DNA from: Candidatus Diapherotrites archaeon
Lineage (GTDB): Archaea > Iainarchaeota > Iainarchaeia > Iainarchaeales > 1-14-0-10-31-34
Assembly: GCA_040755695.1 (NCBI GenBank)
Contig: JBFMAK010000001.1
Span: 316,637 to 380,636 of the forward strand
Direction of reading: 5' to 3'
Length of the DNA: 64,000 nucleotides
A program made the position numbers and the translations under genes. Positions 34,518 through 42,444 of this stretch are shown in pieces. The notes under the pieces are model-generated. The model did not search any database and was not told the DNA's origin. It was given only the letters and a program-made list of their open reading frames with translations. How positions within the stretch are numbered: position 1 is the stretch's first letter; every line of letters starts with the position of its first letter.

Positions 34518-35324
34518 ATGGCTGAAGTAAGGCTTGAGAAGGACAAGGCTGCAATTCTATTGGGCAGGACAGAATTTGACAGGCTTGGCTTAAGCGAAAA
34601 AAAAGACTACGAAATAATAAAAGCAAAAGAAGACCTCTTTCTCCTGATAGGAAAGCCTTTGCCAATGCCAAGGGATTCCAGCCTGATAGACAAGCGCTTG
34701 TTCTCTCTCCTTGACAACAGGAAGATTCTCCCAAAAAGAGTGGAAGGGAAATTCGAGAAACTCTTAAGCAAGGAAGAGCTCCAGCGCTTCCAGGAACTCC
34801 TCAAATTAGGTGTAATAGAGAAATTCAGGTTAAGCGAAAAATACAAGAAACCCATTTACAGAATAAAAGAAAAAAAGAAAGAGCAGATGCAGGCTCAAGC
34901 CCAAGCTCAGGCGCAGGCAATCCAATCACAGCAACAAGCCCAACAGCAAGCCCAAACGCAAAAGCCTGTTCAGGCAACAATACCCTCAACTGAACCCAGA
35001 ATAGAAAAAGAAGGCTTTGCAGTAATAAAAAGCGATTTTGATGCAAAGAAGTTCTGCTATGATTATGAAGCAGAAATTAAAGCAAACCAGATTAAAGGCC
35101 TTAAAGGCTTTGACGGAAACCATTACTTCATTAAAGTTCCATTGCTTGAAAGACTAAAGCAGAAAATCCTTTCTGCGTTCAAGCAGAAAAAGAATCTTTC
35201 GCTCAAGGAATTAAGCGATAAAGCCTCTTTAGACCAAAAACTCGCGAAATGCTGCTGTGAATTCTTGAAAGAGGAAGGCGAACTCCTCGAAAAAAGGAAA
35301 GAGCAGTACGAGGCAATCGAGTGA
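34518..35324 (+). CDS. Protein of unknown function with Gln/Ala-rich linker and C-terminal wHTH-like domain
   Basis: 268 residues. The N-terminal 120 residues are mixed alpha/beta (MAEVRLEKDKAAILLGRTEF, RLGLSEKKDYEIIKAKEDLF). A striking linker of about 45 residues (125-170) is made almost only of Gln, Ala and Pro, encoded by caa/cag and gca/gcc repeats. The C-terminal 100 residues (EGFAVIKSDFDAKKFCYDYE, then LKQKILSAFKQKKNLSLKEL with a turn and QKLAKCCCEFLKEEGELLEKRK) look like a winged helix with a CCC cluster in the recognition-helix region. No family is recognised. The function may be DNA- or RNA-binding; nothing nearby fixes it. Confidence 0.6.
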   Translation: MAEVRLEKDKAAILLGRTEFDRLGLSEKKDYEIIKAKEDLFLLIGKPLPMPRDSSLIDKRLFSLLDNRKILPKRVEGKFEKLLSKEELQRFQELLKLGVIEKFRLSEKYKKPIYRIKEKKKEQMQAQAQAQAQAIQSQQQAQQQAQTQKPVQATIPSTEPRIEKEGFAVIKSDFDAKKFCYDYEAEIKANQIKGLKGFDGNHYFIKVPLLERLKQKILSAFKQKKNLSLKELSDKASLDQKLAKCCCEFLKEEGELLEKRKEQYEAIE

Positions 35325-35326
35325 AT

Positions 35327-35941
35327 TCAGCCCTTGATTTTTTCCAATAACTCTAATTTCTTTTTTTTGAATTCCCTCACATTCAAATTCAAGTAATTCA
35401 ATTCCCTGAATCCATTCACAATCTCAATCAATCTCTTTTTGTATTCAACCAAAGAATATTTTTCCAGCAATTCACTGTATTTCTTGAAATCAATTTGGCC
35501 GGACAGCATTAAGTCCATTAAGTCAATCCTGTCCTTCAAGCCTTTCTCGCTGTGCATTCTCTCAATTTCAGCTCCCTGCTTTAAAATCAGCAATATTTCA
35601 GGCCTTACAACCTTAAAGCCCTGAATTTTTGCAGTGAACTTCTTTAATTCCTCCACAGGCAAGGCAAGCTTTGAATAAAAAGGAAGATAAACATCAACAT
35701 CAATTTCTTCAACGAAAAATTCATATTTTCTCAGCCTGTCATTCTTTTTCAATTCATACAATCCTTTGATTTTTTGCAGTTCTTCAATCTCCACAACCAA
35801 ATCAATGTCCTTGGATTTATGGGCATTAACCCACAAGAAGACAGCCCAACCCCCGATAAGCAGGAAATCAAATTTATCCTTCAATTCCTGCAGCACAAGC
35901 CAGCTCTTCTCCGTAAGCAAGCTATTCCAGTAATCCATCAA
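35327..35941 (-). CDS. AbiEii-like nucleotidyltransferase, second module
   Basis: 204 residues. The nucleotidyltransferase active site is FLLIGGWAVFLWVNAHKSKDIDLVVEI (given in parts: FLLIGGWAVFLW, then HKSKDIDLVV), holding GGWAV and the catalytic DxD. VDVYLPFY contributes the third acidic residue. It resembles the AbiEii/'nucleotidyl transferase' group rather than MNT antitoxins, which are shorter. The partner winged-helix gene lies upstream and overlaps by 20 nt, so the two are translated together. It is interpreted as a toxin-antitoxin unit by analogy with the 23.6-25 kb pair, but divergence is high and a housekeeping nucleotidyltransferase role cannot be excluded. Confidence 0.7.
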   Translation of the reverse strand: MMDYWNSLLTEKSWLVLQELKDKFDFLLIGGWAVFLWVNAHKSKDIDLVVEIEELQKIKGLYELKKNDRLRKYEFFVEEIDVDVYLPFYSKLALPVEELKKFTAKIQGFKVVRPEILLILKQGAEIERMHSEKGLKDRIDLMDLMLSGQIDFKKYSELLEKYSLVEYKKRLIEIVNGFRELNYLNLNVREFKKKKLELLEKIKG

Positions 35942-36512
35942 TCTTCGCCTCCAATTCCTTCAGGAAGTCTTTTGCATACCATTCAGGCAGATTCCACAAA
36001 TCCACAAAGGTCTGGGCAATAATTGAAGTATTGCCGTAAGAATCCATTAATTCATCCTTCTGCAAAACAAACAGGTTTGGGTTCCCTTTCCTTTCAGGAA
36101 AACGCCTTTTAATTTCACTTAATTCATCGGCATAAACATAAACCTCAGAATAATCTGCAGGAACGCCCTTGAACCTGAACTTGAATGCAGAGAAAGCCCC
36201 GAACGCAATCCCTGAAGGCATTGCCCTTTCAATCTCCCTCACAGGCTTTTCAACTCTAGTTTCATACACAATATCTTTCCGTAAATCCCTTACTGAAGCC
36301 CAGTAATAAAGAATTTTCTTTGCGTTCACAACAGAAAAATTCCTTGGGTTGACCTTTATTGCATTCATCTTCCTTAAAGGCCTCAAGGCAAAGTTCACAT
36401 TGGAAATAGAAACGCCCAGCCTTCCGGCTAAATCCTTCTGCGTGAAAGAATAATTCTTTTTCTCGAGCACCTGAAACAAGAGCTCCCTGAAAACAAACTC
36501 TGCTTTAAGCAT
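35922..36512 (-). CDS. AbiEi-like winged-helix regulator/antitoxin, second module
   Basis: 196 residues. The first 70 residues form a winged helix (VFRELLFQVLEKKNYSFTQK, DLAGRLGVSISNVNFALRPL, RKMNAIKVNPRNFSVV). The C-terminal two thirds (ILYYWASVRDLRKDIVYETR, MPSGIAFGAFSAFKFRFKG, YSEVYVYADELSEI) resemble the AbiEi C-terminal domain. It is probably both the antitoxin and the repressor of the pair. A perfect 18-bp palindrome lies 34 nt upstream of the ATG (36546-36563). The gene is divergent from the USP-like gene at 36656. The start ATG lacks a clear Shine-Dalgarno sequence; TATA-like ATATTTAAATATT and TTTATATTAG sequences flank the palindrome. Confidence 0.65.
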   Translation of the reverse strand: MLKAEFVFRELLFQVLEKKNYSFTQKDLAGRLGVSISNVNFALRPLRKMNAIKVNPRNFSVVNAKKILYYWASVRDLRKDIVYETRVEKPVREIERAMPSGIAFGAFSAFKFRFKGVPADYSEVYVYADELSEIKRRFPERKGNPNLFVLQKDELMDSYGNTSIIAQTFVDLWNLPEWYAKDFLKELEAKIDGLLE

Positions 36513-36545
36513 AATACAATAATTGAAAGTAATAATATTTAAATA

Positions 36546-36563
36546 TTTCGATTAAAATCGAAA
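36546..36563. promoter_or_regulatory. Perfect 18-bp palindrome, probable operator of the second nucleotidyltransferase module
   Basis: TTTCGATT and AATCGAAA are separated by 2 bp; all 8 pairs match. It lies in the 143-bp divergent spacer, beside TATA-like sequences of the wHTH gene and 93 bp from the USP-like gene, so it could affect either promoter. Confidence 0.6.
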
Positions 36564-36655
36564 CTAATATAAATAAACAGATTAACCTATAGAAACAGCC
36601 TTTTTGTTACCTAAACCCCTTAATTAATTTTTCACGCAATATTGTATTGGTCTGC

Positions 36656-37114
36656 ATGAAGATTCTTCTTCCATTGATTTCAAGGCAGGAGTTCAACGAG
36701 GAATTCTTGGACAAGGCATTAGAGGGCGCAAGGGAGGTAATTCTTCTTCTTGTAATTGACGTGAACGCAATGGCGGGCCAGTTCGGTTTTGCCACCTCAG
36801 AGATAATGCAGGGCACAAAAATCATGCAGAAAGTAAAGGAGATCATAGGCCAGAAAAGAAAGAAATGCTCTGAGATAACTGAATGGGGCGACACAGCAAC
36901 AAAAATAAATAACATTGCAACACTCAATGACGTTGATAAAATAGTTTTAATGAAGCAGAAGGGCGTGTGGTGGAACGAATTAGAGAAAAGGCTAAAAAAG
37001 GAATGCAAGAAAAAACTTGAAGTAATAGAAATAAAGCCCCCAGAAGAAAAAGAAGAAGCAAAAGAAAAAAAAGAAGTAATTGAACCAGTAAAAAAACCTT
37101 TATGGAAAAGATAA
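36656..37114 (+). CDS. Small USP-like alpha/beta protein
   Basis: 152 residues from ATG 36656, with a TATA-like TTAATTAATTTT about 30 nt upstream; a TTG three codons earlier is possible. It begins MKILLPLISRQEFNEEFLDK and continues ALEGAREVILLLVIDV, resembling the first half of the universal-stress-protein fold with a conserved leading strand and helix. The ATP-binding G-x2-G-x9-GS/T motif is not clear, so nucleotide binding is unproved. The last 35 residues are a Lys/Glu-rich tail. It overlaps the aminotransferase start by 13 nt and is probably in one operon with it. Confidence 0.55.
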   Translation: MKILLPLISRQEFNEEFLDKALEGAREVILLLVIDVNAMAGQFGFATSEIMQGTKIMQKVKEIIGQKRKKCSEITEWGDTATKINNIATLNDVDKIVLMKQKGVWWNELEKRLKKECKKKLEVIEIKPPEEKEEAKEKKEVIEPVKKPLWKR

Positions 37115-38295
37115 AAATGGAAAAAATCAGTTCAGCAAAGCGCACAAAAAAAATAAGATACGCCATAAGAGACCTTGTAGTCCTGGCAAGAAAATTCCCT
37201 GACGTAATCTACCTGAATATCGGCGACCCGAACATTTATGATTTCAGGACTCCAGAGCACTTGATTCAGGCTGTATCCAATGCAATGCATGAAAACAAGA
37301 ACGGTTACGCGCCATCTGAAGGAATACCTGAAGCAAGAGAGGCAGTAGCAAAAGAAGCAAGAGAAAACGGAATTCAAATTGAAGCAAAAGACGTTCTAAT
37401 AACAACAGGCGCTTCAGAGGGCATTGAAATGGCTTTGACAGCGCTCCTTGATAAAGGCCAGGAATTCCTTGTTCCATCTCCAGGCTATCCTTTGTATGAT
37501 GCTGTCCTGAATAAAATCCAGGCAAAGCCAGTGAACTATTTCTTGAACGAAGAAAACAAATGGCAGCCTGACGTCGAAGACATTAAAAGCAAGATTACAG
37601 GAAAAACAAGAGGCCTTCTTTTATTGAATCCAAATAACCCTACAGGCTCTGTGTGCGAGAAAGAGACAGTGAAAGCGTTAACTGATTTGGCGCAAGAGAA
37701 AAATTTAGTTCTATTCTCAGATGAAATCTACAATAAGATTGTCTACGAGAAAAAGCATTATTTCACTGCAGGCCTTTCAAACGAGGCTCCTGTCCTAACC
37801 TTCAACGGCTTGAGCAAAGCCTATCTTGTTCCAGGGTGGAGGATTGGCTGGATTGAATTCTTTGACCCGAAAAATATAATTCCAGAATACATTGAAGGCA
37901 TTCACAAGATTGCCCGCGCTAGACTGAGTGCAAACCATCCATTGCAGTACGCAATAAAGCCTGCCTTGGAAGGCAGCCAGGAACACCTGAAAGAAATGAA
38001 TTCTAAATTGAAGGAACGAGCAGAATTCACTTTCAGGAGGCTGAATGAAATTGAAGGCATTTCCTGCGTTAAGCCTGAGGGCGCATTCTATGCTTTTCCA
38101 AGCATTAAAGTAAAGAATGACGAGCAATTTGTGAAGAAGTTCCTGCGCAAAGAAAAAGTTCTTTTAATTCACGGCTCTGGTTTCGGCCAGAAGCCAGGAA
38201 CAGCCCACTTCAGGATTGTGTACCTTCCCTCAATTCCAATCCTAGAAGACGCATTCAACAGGCTCGAAAGATTCATGGGAAAATTGGGAAGATAA
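37102..38295 (+). CDS. Class I/II PLP aminotransferase, AlaAT/AspAT-like
   Basis: 397 residues (392 if the second ATG at 37117 is used). Visible family motifs: YLNIGDPNIYDF, APSEGIPEAREAVA, TTGASEGIEMAL, LLNPNNPTGSV, LFSDEIYNKIVYE, NGLSKAYLVPGWRIGW with the Schiff-base lysine in LSKAY, and a C-terminal HFRIVYLPS with the substrate-carboxylate arginine. It best fits archaeal alanine/aspartate aminotransferases, which transfer the amino group from alanine or aspartate to 2-oxoglutarate. The exact amino acid cannot be decided by eye. It is full length. Confidence 0.88.
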   Translation: MEKIKMEKISSAKRTKKIRYAIRDLVVLARKFPDVIYLNIGDPNIYDFRTPEHLIQAVSNAMHENKNGYAPSEGIPEAREAVAKEARENGIQIEAKDVLITTGASEGIEMALTALLDKGQEFLVPSPGYPLYDAVLNKIQAKPVNYFLNEENKWQPDVEDIKSKITGKTRGLLLLNPNNPTGSVCEKETVKALTDLAQEKNLVLFSDEIYNKIVYEKKHYFTAGLSNEAPVLTFNGLSKAYLVPGWRIGWIEFFDPKNIIPEYIEGIHKIARARLSANHPLQYAIKPALEGSQEHLKEMNSKLKERAEFTFRRLNEIEGISCVKPEGAFYAFPSIKVKNDEQFVKKFLRKEKVLLIHGSGFGQKPGTAHFRIVYLPSIPILEDAFNRLERFMGKLGR

Positions 38296-38300
38296 AATTA

Positions 38301-38597
38301 TTAGATTTCAATAGAACTGTATACAATAATAAGCAAGGCATAATGTATTATACCCAAAGTAAAATATGTAATCATTAGCCAAAAATATTTTTTTATTGAC
38401 TCCTGTTTTCTTTTTGCCCCCAAATAACACTTTACCGACAAATAAAGCAGTATTATTAAAGTAAAAAGAAAAACCAAAAGCAAAAACTTGTCTTTGATTG
38501 AGGCATCAAATAACATAATTCCATTAAAAAATAAACTAATAATACTTAGAATTCCAAAAATAATTGAAAATGTTTTAACACTATCAAAAGAAACCAT
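38301..38597 (-). CDS. Small membrane protein, three TM helices
   Basis: 98 residues, unknown. There are three hydrophobic stretches (SIIFGILSIISLFFNGIMLF; LLLVFLFTLIILLYLSVKCY; LMITYFTLGIIHYALLIIVY) with a charged loop GAKRKQESIKKYFW between helices 2 and 3. It is 21 nt downstream of the NYN-domain gene on the same strand, so it may be co-transcribed. No motif gives a function. It ends 5 nt from the convergent aminotransferase stop. Confidence 0.6.
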   Translation of the reverse strand: MVSFDSVKTFSIIFGILSIISLFFNGIMLFDASIKDKFLLLVFLFTLIILLYLSVKCYLGAKRKQESIKKYFWLMITYFTLGIIHYALLIIVYSSIEI

Positions 38598-38618
38598 ACA
38601 ATTAAATTTAGCTTGGGT

Positions 38619-39158
38619 TTATTGTTTTTTCCATAATAATTTTGCAATTTTTTCTTCGTCAACGACGATTGTTTTATTGCATATTTGGTTTAAGTGAAAG
38701 GATTTAGTTTTAGGGAAGCACACGTTTATTACTTCCTTCCCAAAGTCTTGGGCAGCCTTTATTGCTGGAGCAAAATCTGCATCGCCAGAAACAATTATTG
38801 CAGTATCATAAATATTTGAGTAGGCGTGCGTTACAATATCAACAGCCATTCTTACGTCAACGCCTTTTTCTACCGGAGGGCCTTTAGGCCTTTTCTCCAA
38901 TCTTCCGAGTTTAACTTCAAAACGAGGAATTTTCTGCAGGGCAGAAAAAAACTTTTGCTGTTTTTTGTATTCTTCCGGTTTTTCTTTCTGGTTAACTGGA
39001 ACATTATAATAATATGTTTTAATCAATTTATTTTTTTCAACAAGAAAATCAACAAAAGCAGAAAAATCAATATTTGCTTTGCCAAAATTGTTCAATAAGT
39101 CATGATAAAGATTGCTTCCATCAATAAAAACAACAACTCTCTTCTTCTTCAAAAACAT
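38619..39158 (-). CDS. NYN-domain (LabA/DUF88) putative RNase
   Basis: 180 residues from ATG 39158; the open frame runs 71 codons further upstream, but the extension covers the hairpin and promoter and is not protein-like. The domain starts VVVFIDGSNLYHDLL, with the first catalytic aspartate. KGVDVRMAVDIVTHAYSN supplies another, and IIVSGDADFAPAIKAAQDFG carries the SGDxDF motif. NYN proteins are PIN-like nucleases acting on RNA. The target is unknown. A TATA-like TATTTTTATAC lies near 39238-39250, so a leader containing the UUCG hairpin (39179-39204) is likely. Confidence 0.85.
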   Translation of the reverse strand: MFLKKKRVVVFIDGSNLYHDLLNNFGKANIDFSAFVDFLVEKNKLIKTYYYNVPVNQKEKPEEYKKQQKFFSALQKIPRFEVKLGRLEKRPKGPPVEKGVDVRMAVDIVTHAYSNIYDTAIIVSGDADFAPAIKAAQDFGKEVINVCFPKTKSFHLNQICNKTIVVDEEKIAKLLWKKQ

Positions 39159-39178
39159 GAATAAAACCGGATAAGAAA

Positions 39179-39204
39179 CCTGCCGTTGCCGAAGCAAAGG
39201 CAGG
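39179..39204 (-). other. 26-nt hairpin with cUUCGg tetraloop (trpS terminator or nyn leader element)
   Basis: On the minus strand CCTGCC pairs with GGCAGG, then a T/C mismatch, then TTGC pairs with GCAA around a TTCG loop, closed as C(UUCG)G. TTTCTT follows, like a terminator U-tract. It lies 56 nt past the trpS stop and 21 nt before the NYN start. Confidence 0.6.
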
Positions 39205-39259
39205 GAGATAATACAAAAAGAATAATATGAGAAGAAGTATAAAAATATATTGCCTAAAA

Positions 39260-40348
39260 TCAGCCTTTCACGAATTCTATTTTTTCTTTTTTTGCTTTCT
39301 GAAATTTTTGGTTGAATTCCCACATGAACTTCTTTATTAGTTCTGCTGCACGCTCCTTGTCTTCGCCGCACAAGAGCTTCCCGCTCTTGCAGTCATCATA
39401 AACCTTCTGGAGCTCTTTGTCGTCCTCAATTAGATGCTGTTTGTACATCTCAAAAATAACGCATTTCTCAGGAATTCCTCCAAGCTTTTTCTGCTCTTCA
39501 ATTGAAGCCCTGCCTCCGGTTAAGGCATTCTTTATTTTTTTTGCAGCCTGCTCTGGGGGTTCAGGAATGGAAATAAAGGAATTGGGATTGCTCTTGCTCA
39601 TCTTCATGCTTCCGTCCAAAGCAGGAACAAATTTATGGTATGTTGCAGAAGGGAGAAAGAAATTGAATTCGCTTTTTGTCCTTCTTGCAATGTCCCTGCT
39701 CAAGCGAATGTGCGGGCTCTGGTCAACCCCCACAGGAACAACTCCAGGCATTCTTTCTTTTGCTTGAGGAAATAAAATGTCTCCTGCCTGCGTTAAAGCA
39801 GAAAGAATTCTTGAAGGGTGAATGCCCCCGTAAATTGCCCTGAATTCGTTCAAAGTAACTTTCTGCGAGAAAATAAAGCTCAATTCAGTAACCTTCATGT
39901 TCTCTGACTGGAAATAGAAGAAGGCCTTTTTTGGGTTTAAGCCTAAAGCAATGTATGCAGGAATATAGAATTCCAAAGCCCTTTTCCTTGATTCCTGCAG
40001 TGAAATCCCTCTTGTAGCCTGCACTTCCAGATCAGCAATTAAGGTAAAAGTCCTTGCTCCCTGTGACTGGAAGTATGAGACCATTTCTATCACGCTTTTT
40101 GTTCCAAAATGAATTCTCTCGCTTGAAGGCATTACTCCTGTAAGCTCATAGAAAGGCTTTTTTTCTTTTATTGCAGAAGCTATTTGATCCAAGCCTTGGC
40201 CTGCAAATATTATATGCCTTCTCATGAGCCTGTTGGGGTTGGGGAACTTCTTGAGCATAGCCTCGTCAAATGGTTCAAGACCGAACTCTTTTATGAGCCT
40301 CTCGTAGTCTTCTATTAGAATTGAACCCCAAGGGTCTATGGCAGTCAT
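39260..40348 (-). CDS. trpS: Tryptophanyl-tRNA synthetase
   Basis: 362 residues from ATG 40348, which has AGGTGA six nt upstream; a GTG three codons earlier is less likely. Class I synthetase signatures: PSSERIHFGT (HIGH equivalent) and GSMKMSKSNPNSF (KMSKS loop). The N-terminal FAGQGLDQI and GVMPSSE, plus DLEVQATRGISLQESR, match the archaeal/eukaryal branch of TrpRS. It charges tRNATrp with tryptophan in the cytoplasm. The length is at the short end of archaeal TrpRS, as is common in reduced genomes. It is divergent from endA. Confidence 0.94.
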   Translation of the reverse strand: MTAIDPWGSILIEDYERLIKEFGLEPFDEAMLKKFPNPNRLMRRHIIFAGQGLDQIASAIKEKKPFYELTGVMPSSERIHFGTKSVIEMVSYFQSQGARTFTLIADLEVQATRGISLQESRKRALEFYIPAYIALGLNPKKAFFYFQSENMKVTELSFIFSQKVTLNEFRAIYGGIHPSRILSALTQAGDILFPQAKERMPGVVPVGVDQSPHIRLSRDIARRTKSEFNFFLPSATYHKFVPALDGSMKMSKSNPNSFISIPEPPEQAAKKIKNALTGGRASIEEQKKLGGIPEKCVIFEMYKQHLIEDDKELQKVYDDCKSGKLLCGEDKERAAELIKKFMWEFNQKFQKAKKEKIEFVKG

Positions 40349-40435
40349 TGAAGTCACCTTAATTGCATTAATATTAAATACTCGAATAATGTTTTTTTAA
40401 TTAATTGCATTGAATTGTTTTTATTGGTGAATGAA

Positions 40436-40945
40436 ATGAATCTGCTTACAGGAGAAAAAATCCTCGTAAAAGAAAAAAAACTGAAGGACCAATTAATACA
40501 GAAAGGCTTTGGAGAGAAAAAAGAGTTCGAGTTTGTTCTTGATTTAATTGAAGCCTTTTATTTGCTTGAAAAAGAGAAGATAGAATTAGAGGACTCCAAA
40601 GGCGAAAAGATTGGAGAAAAGGAAATCCTCAAGATAGCAGAAAAAAAAGACAAGGAATTCTACAGGAAGTTCTTAGTGTACAGGGACTTGAGGGAGAGGG
40701 GCTTTGTGGTAAAAACAGGATTCAAGTTCGGTTTCGACTTAAGGGTTTACCCTAGAGGAAAAAAGCCCGGGGAAGAGCACACTCAATGGGTGGTTGCAGT
40801 GAAAAGCCAGAACGACAAAATGAACATGATTGAATTGAGCAGGAAGGTAAGGCTGAGCGGGAACATCAAGACAACCTTGCTGTTTGCAGTAGTTGACTCA
40901 GAGAACGACATCAATTATTACGAGATAAAAAGGCTTGTTCCCTGA
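40436..40945 (+). CDS. endA: tRNA-splicing endonuclease, short EndA type
   Basis: 169 residues from ATG 40436, with GGTGA upstream; TTG and GTG codons upstream are alternatives. It cuts introns out of pre-tRNA at bulge-helix-bulge sites. The N-terminal domain is followed by the catalytic C-terminal domain: DLRVYPRG holds Tyr105, EEHTQWVV holds His115, and GNIKTTLLFAVVD holds Lys145, the three residues of the family triad. The length fits the homotetrameric archaeal EndA. Introns in this genome's tRNAs are therefore expected, though no tRNA gene is in this window. Confidence 0.9.
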   Translation: MNLLTGEKILVKEKKLKDQLIQKGFGEKKEFEFVLDLIEAFYLLEKEKIELEDSKGEKIGEKEILKIAEKKDKEFYRKFLVYRDLRERGFVVKTGFKFGFDLRVYPRGKKPGEEHTQWVVAVKSQNDKMNMIELSRKVRLSGNIKTTLLFAVVDSENDINYYEIKRLVP

Positions 40946-40977
40946 AATTAATTTTAATTAACTGGAATGATTTTTTT

Positions 40978-41217
40978 ATGCGCAGAGGAAAGAGACCTAA
41001 AAGGATTGTTCAAAGCGACTTTTTCGGGAGAGATGTAACCCGTAAAATACCTTCAAGGAAGAGAAGGCTTATTCCTCCTTTAGAGCTTGAAGCAGTAAAG
41101 CTTGCCCGCAAAGGCGTTATTCCTCTTACTGCAAGAAAAGGCAAATTAAAGATTCCGAGAATTGTGGGAGAGCACCTAACAGAACTGCACAAATTGGGCT
41201 TAAACACAAAAAATTAA
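40978..41217 (+). CDS. Small basic protein of unknown function
   Basis: 79 residues, strongly basic (MRRGKRPKRIVQSDFFGRDV, then KIPSRKRRLIPPLELEAVKL). The first 30 residues look disordered and nucleic-acid-binding; the rest may form two helices. No family is recognised. It is 32 nt after endA and 8 nt before the next gene on the same strand, so probably part of an RNA-related operon, which is the only hint to its role. Confidence 0.5.
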   Translation: MRRGKRPKRIVQSDFFGRDVTRKIPSRKRRLIPPLELEAVKLARKGVIPLTARKGKLKIPRIVGEHLTELHKLGLNTKN

Positions 41218-41225
41218 CTGATTTT

Positions 41226-41783
41226 TTGGCCCACAAGAAAGCCCTCAAAAAAGATTCTTACTGGAATACAAGGGAAACCCTGAAAGAGATAGCCAGAATA
41301 AAAGGCATCATGAGACCTGCAATTAAACTGAATTCAAATCAAAGAGAACAGGTAAGGGAAAGGATCAGCAGAATTATTGGATTAATTAACAGGGAAGTTG
41401 AGAATGAGGCAATAAAAGACAAATTCAAAAAAGAAAAAAAAGACAGATTGAAAGACGAAAGAGAATTTGAATTGCAGGAAAAGCACCTGGAAGCCACAGC
41501 AAGAGAAAAACCAGACATTAAAAAATTGCTCGCAGGAAAAGAAAAATTCATTAAAGCAGAAAACATATTGAAAATTCTATCTGATTTAGAGCAAAAGACT
41601 GTTTCAGGGAATTACCCTGAAGAAAATTTCACTGCAGAAGAAAAGGCTGCACTGGAACTGCTTAGAAGGGAAAGAAATCAGATTGAAAGGCAGGGAATGC
41701 CTCAGGTTGACGAAAAACATTTTATCAGGGGCCAGAGGATAAGGTTTCATGACATTTTGAAAATGCTAAAGGAAAAACATTAA
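41226..41783 (+). CDS. Lys/Glu-rich helical protein of unknown function
   Basis: 185 residues with a TTG start at 41226 and no clear ribosome site. Almost every stretch is helical and charged: REQVRERISRIIGLINREVE, KKEKKDRLKDEREFELQEKH, TAEEKAALELLRRERNQIER. A long coiled coil is likely in residues 40-100. No family is recognised. It follows the small basic protein by 8 nt, and both follow endA, so the three genes may form one unit. A role in binding RNA or protein cannot be shown from sequence alone. Confidence 0.55.
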   Translation: MAHKKALKKDSYWNTRETLKEIARIKGIMRPAIKLNSNQREQVRERISRIIGLINREVENEAIKDKFKKEKKDRLKDEREFELQEKHLEATAREKPDIKKLLAGKEKFIKAENILKILSDLEQKTVSGNYPEENFTAEEKAALELLRRERNQIERQGMPQVDEKHFIRGQRIRFHDILKMLKEKH

Positions 41784-41809
41784 ATATTAGTTCGTTCATT
41801 TAATAAGAC

Positions 41810-42442
41810 ATGAAAGCAAAAAACTGGGTTTTAACAGGAATTATTGCCCAGGCCTTGGTTCTGGCCGGATGCACCCAGGTGAATAATGCTCTTAATAATG
41901 CTGCGCCTGGAGAAGGCGGCTTTGTTGACCCGTGCCAGTATGTTTCCTGTGAATCCAAGTGCGATGGCTTCACCTACAAAGGCGGGGGAAACTGCGTTTT
42001 AGGGGAATGCATTTATTCAGTCGAAGAAAAGAATTCCGCTGTATGTGGCTATATTGCAAAACCTGAAGTGAAGATTGAAACCAACCTCAAGTACTGCTCT
42101 TATGACATAACACAAAAGGAATTCACGCTGTATTTAACAATGAAAAATACTGGAGACACAATAGTAAAAAAAGGCAGCATAGTGCAACTGATTTCAAACA
42201 AATTAACTGCACCGCAGATGGCAGTATTGGACGCAAATTATGCTCCAGGAAAAATGCTCTGGGAGACAACCAAATGGACTGTAGGAAACACAGGAGGCAT
42301 AGGGGGCTGGGTATACTATATTCCTGGCGCAGAAAAAGAAATAATTGATTTTACTCTAGTATTCTGCGAGAACATTCAATGCACCCAAGAAAATTGGCTG
42401 GAATTATTCAACGGAGACACCAATTCATGCATTGGTGAATAA
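41810..42442 (+). CDS. Predicted lipoprotein with cysteine-rich N-terminal region
   Basis: 210 residues. The N-terminus is a signal peptide with a lipobox (TGIIAQALVLAGC), so the first mature residue is Cys21, where archaeal lipid attachment is expected. A CQYVSCESKCDGFTYKGGGN unit with disulfide-like cysteines follows. The C-terminal domain (FTLYLTMKNTGDTIVKKGSI) looks like a beta-sandwich with MKNTGDT, as in NEW3/CARDB-type domains. It would sit on the outer face of the cytoplasmic membrane. It is probably leaderless (TATA-like TAAATATTAG 20-30 nt upstream) and is followed after 2 nt by a small TM protein. Confidence 0.78.
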   Translation: MKAKNWVLTGIIAQALVLAGCTQVNNALNNAAPGEGGFVDPCQYVSCESKCDGFTYKGGGNCVLGECIYSVEEKNSAVCGYIAKPEVKIETNLKYCSYDITQKEFTLYLTMKNTGDTIVKKGSIVQLISNKLTAPQMAVLDANYAPGKMLWETTKWTVGNTGGIGGWVYYIPGAEKEIIDFTLVFCENIQCTQENWLELFNGDTNSCIGE

Positions 42443-42444
42443 AA

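Noticed and set aside
34888-34970. Tandem repeat of cag/caa and gcc/gca triplets
   Set aside because: It is an in-frame Gln/Ala-rich linker with mixed codons inside the 268-residue protein, not a separate repeat element or CRISPR.
23643-36512. Integrated mobile element
   Set aside because: Three toxin-antitoxin modules are present, but no integrase, transposase, terminal repeats or att duplications are visible.
36564-36655. tRNA search in intergenic regions
   Set aside because: No GGTTCRA T-arm or acceptor pairing was found in this or any other spacer; the window seems free of tRNA and rRNA.
39159-39371. N-terminal extension of the NYN frame
   Set aside because: It reads through the UUCG hairpin, the TATA-like sequence and the trpS 3' end; the NYN domain begins directly at the ATG at 39158.
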